NCBI GenBank assembly: GCA_947461015.1
Contig: CANHIR010000017.1
Location: 1-17,775 of the forward strand
Origin: Bacteroidota bacterium
Lineage (GTDB): Bacteria > Bacteroidota > Bacteroidia > Chitinophagales > Chitinophagaceae
Direction of reading: 5' to 3'
Length of the DNA stretch: 17,775 nt
Position 1 is the stretch's first letter; every line of letters begins with the position of its first letter. The notes beneath the pieces are model-generated. The model was not told the origin of the DNA. It did not search any database and worked only from the letters and a program-made list of their open reading frames with translations. A program made the translations under genes and the position numbers. Positions 1-5,398 of this stretch are shown here, piece after piece.

Positions 1-625
1 AATGATCATCCACTACAACAGCCAAATGATAGGTTGCCATGCCATCGGCTTTTAATAAAACCTTATCATCTACCATATTGGTATCAAAACTCACATGTCC
101 TCTAATTACATCTTCCAAACTCACTTCTTCGTTTTCAGGAACCTTAATACGAATTACATGTGGGGTATTATTTTTTAATAATTCATCAACCGCTTCTTTA
201 GAAAGTGATAATGAATTTTTCATTTCCATTCTATGTAATCGGCTGTATTGAAAATTAGGGATCTCTTTTCTTTTTGCATCCAAATCCTCGGGTGTGTCAA
301 AAGCATAATAAGCATTGCCTTGCGCAATTAAGGTTTCCGCATATTGCTTATACATGGGCTTGCGTTCGCTTTGTCTATATGGACCAAAAGTACCACCATG
401 CAATGGGCTTTCATCGGGCACTAAACCACACCATGCCAAGGTATCTTGAATATATTGTTCGGCTCCAGGCACAAAACGGGTTTGATCCGTATCCTCAATT
501 CTTAGTATAAATTCTCCGTTATTGTGTTTTGCAAATAAATAATTGAATAAAACCGTTCTCACGCCACCTAAGTGCAAACCGCCTGTGGGCGAGGGGGCAA
601 ATCGAACTCTAACCTTAGCATCCAT
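1..625 (-). CDS. gltX: Glutamyl-tRNA synthetase, N-terminal part (cut by left edge)
   Basis: Class I aminoacyl-tRNA synthetase that charges tRNA-Glu with glutamate in the cytoplasm. Translating the minus strand from the ATG at 625-623 gives MDAKVRVRFAPSPTGGLHLG, the classic GltX opening. The PSPTGG segment and the HIGH-type motif, here HLGG at residues 18-21, are present, followed by LRIEDTDQTR and, further on, GPYRQSERKPMY. About 208 residues are visible out of roughly 500 expected. The KMSKS loop and the anticodon-binding domain lie beyond the window. The frame is open from the start codon to base 1 with no sign of damage. A TATCTTTG element sits 17 bases upstream of the ATG. The gene is divergent from the polysaccharide deacetylase. 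Identification is near certain; only the 3' end is unseen. Confidence 0.97.
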   Translation of the reverse strand, partial: MDAKVRVRFAPSPTGGLHLGGVRTVLFNYLFAKHNNGEFILRIEDTDQTRFVPGAEQYIQDTLAWCGLVPDESPLHGGTFGPYRQSERKPMYKQYAETLIAQGNAYYAFDTPEDLDAKRKEIPNFQYSRLHRMEMKNSLSLSKEAVDELLKNNTPHVIRIKVPENEEVSLEDVIRGHVSFDTNMVDDKVLLKADGMATYHLAVVVDDH

Positions 626-642
626 ACTTTACAACATTTTTA

Positions 643-650
643 CAAAGATA
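643..650 (-). promoter_or_regulatory. Predicted -7 promoter element of gltX
   Basis: On the minus strand this reads TATCTTTG, a perfect match to the Bacteroidota -7 consensus TAnnTTTG. It lies 17 bases upstream of the gltX ATG, which would leave a leader of about a dozen bases. A TTTG at 667-664 is a possible -33 element, but its 13-base spacing is shorter than the usual 17-23. The call rests on motif and position only. Confidence 0.5.
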
Positions 651-676
651 ATATTCATACCGGCAAAAGAACTATT

Positions 677-684
677 TATCTTTG
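677..684 (+). promoter_or_regulatory. Predicted -7 promoter element of the polysaccharide deacetylase
   Basis: TATCTTTG matches the Bacteroidota -7 consensus TAnnTTTG exactly and is the mirror image of the gltX element at 643-650. Only three bases separate it from the ATG at 688, so transcription would begin at or next to the start codon and the message would be leaderless. No TTTG -33 box is seen at the usual distance, so the element could be a chance match. Confidence 0.4.
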
Positions 685-687
685 GGT

Positions 688-1311
688 ATGTATTTGATTA
701 AAACACCTTTTTGGCTAAGGGCAATTTACCCGCAGTGCACATGGAAAATTCCTACCCAGGAAAAGGTGATTTATTTAAGTTTTGATGATGGTCCGCATCC
801 AAATGCAACTTCATTTGTTTTGTCAGAATTAAAAAAGTACAATGCAAAAGCAACATTTTTTTGCATTGGTAATAATGTGCTAAAGCATCCTAATGTGTAT
901 GAATCCATTTTGCAAGCAGGCCATAGGGTAGGTAACCATACCTATGATCATGTAAATGGATGGAAAACAGAAACAAATAGTTATATCGAAAACATAAAAG
1001 ACGCTGCAAGTTTAATAGATAGTAATTTATTTAGACCACCTTATGGGCGCATTACTAAAAAACAAATTCGTGCGATTAAATCAAATTCGGATTTACCACA
1101 ACATATTATTATGTGGGATGTATTGAGTGGAGATTTTGATTTGAAAATAGAGGGTACAACTTGCGCAAGAAATGTAATAAAAAATGCTGGTCCTGGTTCC
1201 ATAATTGTTTTTCATGATAGCGAAAAAGCATGGGACAGCATGTCCATTGCATTGCCCTTGGTATTAGATCATTTTACTAAGCTGGGTTTTCGTTTTGAAT
1301 GTATTCCTTAA
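688..1311 (+). CDS. Polysaccharide deacetylase family protein (NodB domain)
   Basis: Predicted metal-dependent N- or O-deacetylase of carbohydrate esterase family 4. The 207-residue protein is essentially one NodB domain. Visible motifs are SFDDGP (31-36, catalytic base and metal Asp at 33-34), HTYDH (84-88, the two metal histidines), RPPYG (116-120), MWDVLSGDF (142-150) and the late VFHD (174-177, His176). All catalytic motifs are present, so it should be active. The true substrate (peptidoglycan, chitin oligomer or exopolysaccharide) cannot be read from sequence. There is no clear signal peptide; the N-terminus MYLIKTPFWLRAIYP is weakly hydrophobic at most, so the location is uncertain. I chose the ATG at 688; a TTG two codons earlier at 682 is in frame but would overlap the predicted promoter. 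It stands alone, divergent from gltX and 197 bases before tatD. Confidence 0.9.
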   Translation: MYLIKTPFWLRAIYPQCTWKIPTQEKVIYLSFDDGPHPNATSFVLSELKKYNAKATFFCIGNNVLKHPNVYESILQAGHRVGNHTYDHVNGWKTETNSYIENIKDAASLIDSNLFRPPYGRITKKQIRAIKSNSDLPQHIIMWDVLSGDFDLKIEGTTCARNVIKNAGPGSIIVFHDSEKAWDSMSIALPLVLDHFTKLGFRFECIP

Positions 1312-1336
1312 ATTTTTTTTTCTGTTCTAATTGGGT

Positions 1337-1365
1337 AAAAAAAGGCCAAGGTAGAAACCTCGGCC
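1337..1365 (-). terminator. Rho-independent terminator pointing left, with no obvious gene upstream of it
   Basis: GGCCAAGGT (1344-1352) pairs with ACCTCGGCC (1357-1365) around an AGAA loop, with one A/C mismatch on the plus strand that becomes G/T on the minus strand. Seven A residues at 1337-1343 become a T-run when read on the minus strand, which is the arrangement of a leftward terminator. Read rightward there is no T-run, so it is a poor terminator for the deacetylase. No leftward gene exists between here and 3121, which makes it unexplained. It could end an antisense or small RNA. Confidence 0.5.
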
Positions 1366-1508
1366 TGTATAATCCGTACCCTATAAAAAACAAAAAGATA
1401 AAGTCTGTACTAATAAGACCTATCGTCCAGTGCTAAAACGTTGAAATAAATAGTTTTAGTATGTAAGGTGGAAAAAAAACCTTTTTTTTGCATGTACAAG
1501 CTATAATT

Positions 1509-2276
1509 ATGCGATTTATTGATACCCATGCACATATTTATGATGAATCTATATTACCAGAGATAGATACGATATTAAACAATGCGCGCGTGGAAGGGAT
1601 AAATAAAATTCTGATGCCAGGTATTGATAGTTCTTGTATAAAAGATATGCTTTTATTGGAAACTAAATTTCCAAGTCAATGTATTGCCATGATGGGTTTG
1701 CATCCTTGTTATGTAAAAGAAAATTACGAACAGGAATTGGCAATTGTGAAGGAGTGGTTATCAAAAAGAAAATTTGTTGCGATAGGAGAAATTGGATTGG
1801 ATTTTTATTGGGATAAAACATTTACGGAACAGCAATACAAGGCTTTTGAAATGCAAATGCAATGGGCTATAGATTTTAATACACCCATTGTAATTCATAC
1901 CCGCAATGCAATGGGAGAAACCATTGAAGCAGTGAAACCTTTTGCAAAAAAAGGATTACGTGGTGCGTTTCATTGTTTTAGTGGAAGCAAGGAATCGGCG
2001 CAGCAAATTATTGACATGGGATTTTATTTAGGACTAGGCGGGGTACTCACTTATAAAAACGCGGGTGTTGCGGAAGCCATTAAAGACATTCCAATGGAGT
2101 ATTTATTTTTGGAAACCGATGCGCCTTATTTACCACCCGTTCCTTATAGAGGAAAAAGAAATGAGCCTGCATTTATGATTGAAGTGGCTAAAAAATTGGC
2201 TGAAATCAAAGACATGCCCTTGCATGAGATTGCAACCATTACAACTGCCAATGCAGAAAGGTTGTTTGGGTTATAG
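1509..2276 (+). CDS. tatD: TatD-family metal-dependent hydrolase
   Basis: Member of the TatD DNase group of the amidohydrolase superfamily, a TIM-barrel metallo-phosphodiesterase; family members show 3'-5' DNA exonuclease or D-aminoacyl-tRNA deacylase-type activity. The 255-residue protein has the expected length and all metal ligands: His7 and His9 in DTHAHIY, Glu94 in GEIGLDFYW, His130 in IVIHTRNA, His155 in FHCFSG and Asp204 in LETDAPYL. I start it at the ATG at 1509, because MRFIDTHAH is the usual family opening. An in-frame TTG at 1488 would add seven atypical residues and overlap the T-run at 1482-1489. No other gene is close enough to imply an operon; the next begins 92 bases downstream. 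The exact physiological substrate is not decided by the sequence. Confidence 0.93.
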   Translation: MRFIDTHAHIYDESILPEIDTILNNARVEGINKILMPGIDSSCIKDMLLLETKFPSQCIAMMGLHPCYVKENYEQELAIVKEWLSKRKFVAIGEIGLDFYWDKTFTEQQYKAFEMQMQWAIDFNTPIVIHTRNAMGETIEAVKPFAKKGLRGAFHCFSGSKESAQQIIDMGFYLGLGGVLTYKNAGVAEAIKDIPMEYLFLETDAPYLPPVPYRGKRNEPAFMIEVAKKLAEIKDMPLHEIATITTANAERLFGL

Positions 2277-2368
2277 TTTTTGTAAACCAGTTTATTAAGA
2301 AAGAGCGTAGATTTTTTTGTATTAATAAATAATTATATTTAAATTTATTATCAAACAAAACAATTAAA

Positions 2369-2713
2369 ATGAAAAATCAACTAACTATCGCTGGTGGTTT
2401 ATTAACTGTAGTTTCCATGTTTCTACCTATGGCTTCGGCTTTCGGTATTGGTGTTAAAATGATTGATAATCCAGAAGGGGTGGGTTATTTTTGGATTGTA
2501 TGTGGAGCGATTATTGCCATTGTAGGATTTGTCGATAAGAAAAAATTGAATATTTTAAGTTTAATTCTTGGTTTAGCTGTTGCTGCATTGGCATTCAAAT
2601 ATCAACAAGATATAAGTGCATTAATTGGATCTACTGGTATTGGTTTATGGACTATGTTGGCAGGTGGTATTTTGTCAGTTGTAGGTTCTGTTAAAAGACT
2701 AAGAGAAGAATAA
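2369..2713 (+). CDS. Small four-helix membrane protein, unknown function
   Basis: I do not recognise this family. The 114-residue protein has four likely membrane-spanning stretches, at about 6-24, 39-55, 59-77 and 88-107. Short polar turns separate them (DNPEG at 33-37, DKKK at 56-59, YQQD at 78-81), and the tail is basic and charged (KRLREE). The helices are Gly/Ala/Ile-rich, with no catalytic motif or metal site. The ATG at 2369 follows an A-rich leader typical of this genome and codon use resembles the neighbours, so it looks like a real gene. It is monocistronic: 92 bases separate it from tatD, and a strong terminator begins 19 bases after its stop. A small inner-membrane accessory role is all that can be suggested. 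Confidence 0.75.
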   Translation: MKNQLTIAGGLLTVVSMFLPMASAFGIGVKMIDNPEGVGYFWIVCGAIIAIVGFVDKKKLNILSLILGLAVAALAFKYQQDISALIGSTGIGLWTMLAGGILSVVGSVKRLREE

Positions 2714-2732
2714 TTATTTTTTAATATAATGC

Positions 2733-2763
2733 AAAGGCAGGATTTAAAAATCCTGCCTTTTTT
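2733..2763 (+). terminator. Rho-independent terminator after the small membrane protein
   Basis: AAAGGCAGGATT (2733-2744) pairs perfectly with AATCCTGCCTTT (2749-2760) around a TAAA loop and runs into T residues up to 2763. The stem begins with A residues, so it can also work leftward. It separates the membrane-protein gene from tRNA-Ser. Confidence 0.88.
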
Positions 2764-2825
2764 AATTGAGCTAGAAGATGTCTCATAAGGTTCCATTTAT
2801 AAGCTCAATTAGACATATTTTATCA

Positions 2826-2833
2826 TACATTTG
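2826..2833 (+). promoter_or_regulatory. Predicted -7 promoter element of tRNA-Ser
   Basis: TACATTTG is an exact match to TAnnTTTG and ends 10 bases before the mature 5' end of the tRNA. That is where a tRNA promoter with a very short leader would be expected. No TTTG lies 17-23 bases further upstream. Confidence 0.5.
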
Positions 2834-2843
2834 CAACCCAAAT

Positions 2844-2928
2844 AGAGAGGTGTCCGAGTGGTTTAAGGAGCACGCTTGGAAAGCGTGTATACGGCAACGT
2901 ATCGGGGGTTCGAATCCCTTCCTCTCTG
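2844..2928 (+). tRNA. tRNA-Ser (anticodon GGA)
   Basis: The segment folds as a class II tRNA of 85 bases. Acceptor stem AGAGAGG (2844-2850) pairs with CCTCTCT (2921-2927), and G2928 is the discriminator. The D arm is TCC...GGA. Anticodon stem CACGC/GCGTG encloses loop TTGGAAA with anticodon GGA at 2878-2880. A long variable arm (TATACGGCAACGTATC) is diagnostic of serine tRNA. The T arm GGGGG-TTCGAAT-CCCTT contains two G-U pairs. GGA reads the codons UCC and UCU. The CCA end is not fully encoded (GCA follows). It sits between two terminators and has its own promoter-like element, so it is probably transcribed alone. Confidence 0.95.
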
Positions 2929-2930
2929 CA

Positions 2931-2960
2931 AAGCCTGTCACGAAAGTGACAGGCTTTTTT
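2931..2960 (+). terminator. Rho-independent terminator of tRNA-Ser
   Basis: AAGCCTGTCAC (2931-2941) pairs perfectly with GTGACAGGCTT (2946-2956) around a GAAA tetraloop and is followed by a run of T ending at 2960. It begins two bases after the discriminator base, so the primary transcript would be little more than the tRNA. Confidence 0.92.
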
Positions 2961-3013
2961 CGTTTGAGACAGCGCCGAAAGCTTGCTTTCGAAAGCTGGC
3001 GAGAGCGAAAAAA
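2955..3013. repeat. Imperfect 59-base inverted repeat with a perfect palindromic core
   Basis: The outer arms TTTTTTCG (2955-2962) and CGAAAAAA (3006-3013) are exact inverted copies, and the inner arms share CAGC-like and CGAAAGC segments. The centre CGAAAGC-TT-GCTTTCG (2976-2991) is a perfect hairpin, overlapping a 12-base perfect palindrome GCTTTCGAAAGC at 2985-2996. The left arm overlaps the T-run of the tRNA terminator, and the right arm is the T-run of the leftward terminator at 3008-3040. It may be a palindromic repeat element or simply two facing terminators; other copies would decide. Confidence 0.55.
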
Positions 3014-3040
3014 GACAGAAGCAAACGAAGTTTGTTTCTG
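3008..3040 (-). terminator. Rho-independent terminator of the gldJ-ispF-murF-DUF983 operon
   Basis: Read leftward, CAGAAACAAAC (3040-3030) pairs with GTTTGCTTCTG (3026-3016) around a TTC loop, with one non-Watson-Crick pair. A T-run at 3013-3008 follows two bases later. It lies about 80 bases past the stop of the DUF983 gene, the last gene of the leftward operon, so it is the natural end of that transcript. Confidence 0.65.
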
Positions 3041-3120
3041 AAAGGCTTTGGTAAAAGAGCTCGATTTGGGATGCTGGAGCGGAGCGACAGCAATCATAAA
3101 GTTTGGGATGATTAATTTCT

Positions 3121-3564
3121 CTAGTGCTCCTTCATCTTTTCGTCCATTCTTTCATTGTACTCCAAAGGTTCTTCCTTCCAATTTTTATTGTAGGAAACAA
3201 ACATGGCAATCCAAATGGATCTGGACAGGCGCATAAAAATGGGCTGCAATAATATCACAAGTGCAATAGCACTAAATAACCAGTATAATATTCGGTTGTC
3301 ATCTAGGTCAAAGGTCATTCCAATAAGCACTTTCCAAGCAACAAAAGTAGAGACAAAATAAGCAACGGTTAAGGCATAACTCACATAGCCCGTACCTACA
3401 TAAAAGCCCACTTCAATTTCGGTGGGTTGTCCGCATATAGGACAGGCATCATTCATTTTTGTGATATTAGCTAAATTATAAGGATTGCTAGAAACAAATA
3501 ATTTTCCTTCTCTACAACGAGGACATTTATTAGTAAGCATACTAACTACTATATTCTTGCTCAT
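3121..3564 (-). CDS. DUF983 zinc-ribbon membrane protein
   Basis: A 147-residue protein of the DUF983 family, whose function is not established. The N-terminal part carries two Cys-x-x-Cys knuckles, CPRC (14-17, preceded by NK and followed by REGKLF) and CPIC (41-44), which should bind one zinc. Two hydrophobic helices follow at about 60-82 and 92-111, then a charged, probably cytoplasmic tail ending in MKEH. Family proteins are small integral membrane proteins, often next to envelope or respiration genes. Here it is the last gene of the leftward cluster, 33 bases after murF, but it also has its own promoter-like TACCTTTG only four bases before the ATG. It may therefore be transcribed both with murF and alone. 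Family assignment is firm; function is unknown. Confidence 0.88.
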   Translation of the reverse strand: MSKNIVVSMLTNKCPRCREGKLFVSSNPYNLANITKMNDACPICGQPTEIEVGFYVGTGYVSYALTVAYFVSTFVAWKVLIGMTFDLDDNRILYWLFSAIALVILLQPIFMRLSRSIWIAMFVSYNKNWKEEPLEYNERMDEKMKEH

Positions 3565-3568
3565 TTTG

Positions 3569-3576
3569 CAAAGGTA
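3569..3576 (-). promoter_or_regulatory. Predicted -7 promoter element of the DUF983 gene
   Basis: On the minus strand this reads TACCTTTG followed by CAAA and the ATG, so the -7 consensus ends four bases before the start codon. The same decamer TACCTTTGCA occurs at the better-supported atpD promoter. The position in the murF-DUF983 gap fits an internal, possibly leaderless promoter. No -33 TTTG is seen at the usual distance. Confidence 0.45.
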
Positions 3577-3597
3577 ATTAAATAAAAGAAGTGTGTG

Positions 3598-4896
3598 TTA
3601 ATTTTCTAATACTTGCTCCATTTTAATGCCTCTGGAACCTTTAATTAAGAGGGTTCTATTTTCAAAGGCTTGCTCTTTTAGCCATTGCTTAGCTTCTAAT
3701 GCATCTGGGAAATAGGTATACGCGTGTTTGCAATGTTCAAAATCACCGCCAACCAATACTACATGCTCCCATTGATGTTTTTCTAATAAAAGGATAAGTT
3801 GTTGATGCTCTTCAATACTCGTTGAACCTAACTCTTTCATACCGCCAATACAAACAATTTTATGTTCAGCATTTAATTTGGCAAAATTCTCAATGGCCAT
3901 TTGCATACTACTTGGATTGGCATTGTATGCATCTAAAATAATATCATTACCTTTCCATTTTAACAATTGTGAACGGCTATTGGAAGGGGCATAGTTTTCA
4001 ATGGCAGTTTTTATTTTTTCTGCAGGTACTTTAAAATACAATCCAATACTCACCGCAGCTAAAATATTTGGTAAATTATATTCACCTACTAATTGGGTTT
4101 GTATAGATTGAATAGGGGAGCCTTTTGTAAAATTTACTTGTAAGAAACCATTTACGGTTGCAGCGTTTGCTTGTAAAGCTCCCGAAATGTTTCCGTAACT
4201 AATTACTTCAGAAATGCCTGCACTCATATTCACTAAGTATTCATAATCACTCATCACAAATACGGTACCATCATTCGATCTTATATATTCAAATAACTCC
4301 CCTTTCCCTTTTTTAACGCCCTCCTCGGAGCCGAAGCCTTCTAAATGTGCTTTGCCACAGTTGGTAATTAAGCCATAATTGGGCATCGCGTATGTACAAT
4401 AACTTTCAATTTCTTTTTGGTGATTGGCACCCATTTCAATCACCGCCATTTCAGCGTCGCTTTTAATACTTAATAAAGTAAGTGGAACGCCAATATGATT
4501 GTTTAAATTTCCTTGGGTAGTATAAGTTTTAAAAGCACTAGCCAACACCGTATATACCAATTCTTTGGTCGTTGTTTTTCCATTGCTTCCTGTAATACCA
4601 ATAAAAGGAATATTAAATTGTTCGCGATGATGTTTTGCAAGTGCTTGTAAAGTAGTTAATACATCATCTACCTGTATAATTTTATGATCAATTGCTTCGC
4701 TATTTGCAATGGGCTCGTCTACGATGGCAAAGCTTGCTCCATTTTCAAGTGCAGCTAAAGCAAAAGTATTCCCATTGAAATTGGGACCTTTTAAAGCAAA
4801 GTATAAATCACCTAATTTTAGTTTTCTTGTATCCGTTTGAATACTTGGATATTGTTTGTATAGCTCGTATAAAAATAAAATAGAGGGGAGCTTCAT
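3598..4896 (-). CDS. murF: UDP-N-acetylmuramoyl-tripeptide--D-alanyl-D-alanine ligase
   Basis: Cytoplasmic Mur ligase that adds D-Ala-D-Ala to the UDP-MurNAc-tripeptide, the last soluble step of the peptidoglycan precursor. The 432-residue length is typical. The N-terminal domain has TDTRKLKLGDLYFALKG (21-37) for UDP binding. The ATP site is the P-loop GITGSNGKTTTKE (100-112), followed by NLNNHIGVPLTLL (130-142), EMGANHQKEIE (154-164) and GKAHLEGFGS (181-190). The central-to-C-terminal domain carries DAYNANPSSM, a MurF hallmark. No key residue is missing. The ATG at 4896 begins MKLPSILFLYELY, a normal MurF start. It lies 12 bases after ispF and 33 bases before the DUF983 gene, in one leftward operon that starts with gldJ. 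Confidence 0.96.
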   Translation of the reverse strand: MKLPSILFLYELYKQYPSIQTDTRKLKLGDLYFALKGPNFNGNTFALAALENGASFAIVDEPIANSEAIDHKIIQVDDVLTTLQALAKHHREQFNIPFIGITGSNGKTTTKELVYTVLASAFKTYTTQGNLNNHIGVPLTLLSIKSDAEMAVIEMGANHQKEIESYCTYAMPNYGLITNCGKAHLEGFGSEEGVKKGKGELFEYIRSNDGTVFVMSDYEYLVNMSAGISEVISYGNISGALQANAATVNGFLQVNFTKGSPIQSIQTQLVGEYNLPNILAAVSIGLYFKVPAEKIKTAIENYAPSNSRSQLLKWKGNDIILDAYNANPSSMQMAIENFAKLNAEHKIVCIGGMKELGSTSIEEHQQLILLLEKHQWEHVVLVGGDFEHCKHAYTYFPDALEAKQWLKEQAFENRTLLIKGSRGIKMEQVLEN

Positions 4897-4908
4897 TGTA
4901 TAGGTATG

Positions 4909-5394
4909 TTAACTATTGATCTCTGAAAGCAAGCATGTTGCCATAGCCACCAAACCTTCTTGTCTTCCTGTGAAACCCATGGTTTCGGTGGTAGTGGCTT
5001 TAATAGAAATATCTTTGTCACCTATTTTTAAAATGCTAGCAATGCAGTTTTGCATTTCAATTACATAAGGTTTAATCTTTGGGGCTTCTAAACAAAGCGT
5101 AGCGTCAATATTTACAATTTGATATCCTTGAGCAGTGATTAAATCGTAAGTACGTGCTAACAATATTTTACTGTCTATATTTTTATAAGCGTTATCGGTG
5201 TCTGGGAAGTGCGTGCCAATATCTCCCAAACTTAAAGCGCCTAATAATGCATCACAAATAGCATGCAATAAAACATCTGCATCACTATGGCCTAGTGCAC
5301 CTTTGGTATGCGGGATTTTAATACCGCCAATCCATAAGTCTCTACCTTCTACTAATTGATGAAAATCAATACCTGAGCCAATGCGTAATTTCAT
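4909..5394 (-). CDS. ispF: 2-C-methyl-D-erythritol 2,4-cyclodiphosphate synthase
   Basis: Converts CDP-methylerythritol 2-phosphate to methylerythritol cyclodiphosphate in the non-mevalonate isoprenoid pathway; the enzyme is a zinc-dependent homotrimer. The 161 residues match the family length. Zinc ligands are Asp10 and His12 in GIDFHQ and His44 in HSDADVLLH. Further signatures are DIGTHFPDTD (58-67), ATTTE (133-137) and GFTGRQEG (140-147). I start at the ATG at 5394, because MKLRIGSGIDFH is the family opening. The frame extends upstream to 5496, but that stretch overlaps the gldJ coding region and looks unlike IspF. The gap to the gldJ stop is only four bases (TAA-GTCA-ATG), so translational coupling is likely. 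The pathway product feeds the undecaprenyl carrier used with MurF's product. Confidence 0.95.
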   Translation of the reverse strand: MKLRIGSGIDFHQLVEGRDLWIGGIKIPHTKGALGHSDADVLLHAICDALLGALSLGDIGTHFPDTDNAYKNIDSKILLARTYDLITAQGYQIVNIDATLCLEAPKIKPYVIEMQNCIASILKIGDKDISIKATTTETMGFTGRQEGLVAMATCLLSEINS

Positions 5395-5398
5395 TGAC

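Noticed and set aside
39..510. Two short plus-strand open frames at the left edge
   Set aside because: They are antisense to gltX, whose minus-strand reading is an unmistakable glutamyl-tRNA synthetase.
2316..2341. Possible promoter TTTG-N14-TATATTTA before the small membrane protein
   Set aside because: The spacer is shorter than the usual 17-23 and the -7 octamer has a mismatch; in such AT-rich DNA it is not distinguishable from chance.
2783..3097. Open frame of about 104 codons on the minus strand covering the tRNA-Ser gene
   Set aside because: It is the antisense reading of tRNA-Ser and its terminator; a peptide such as GFEPPIRCRIHAFQACSL is the usual translation artefact of a serine tRNA complement.
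2778..3115. Plus-strand open frames of 79-87 codons over the tRNA-Ser region
   Set aside because: They run through the tRNA, its terminator and the palindromes, with no protein-like composition or independent start context.
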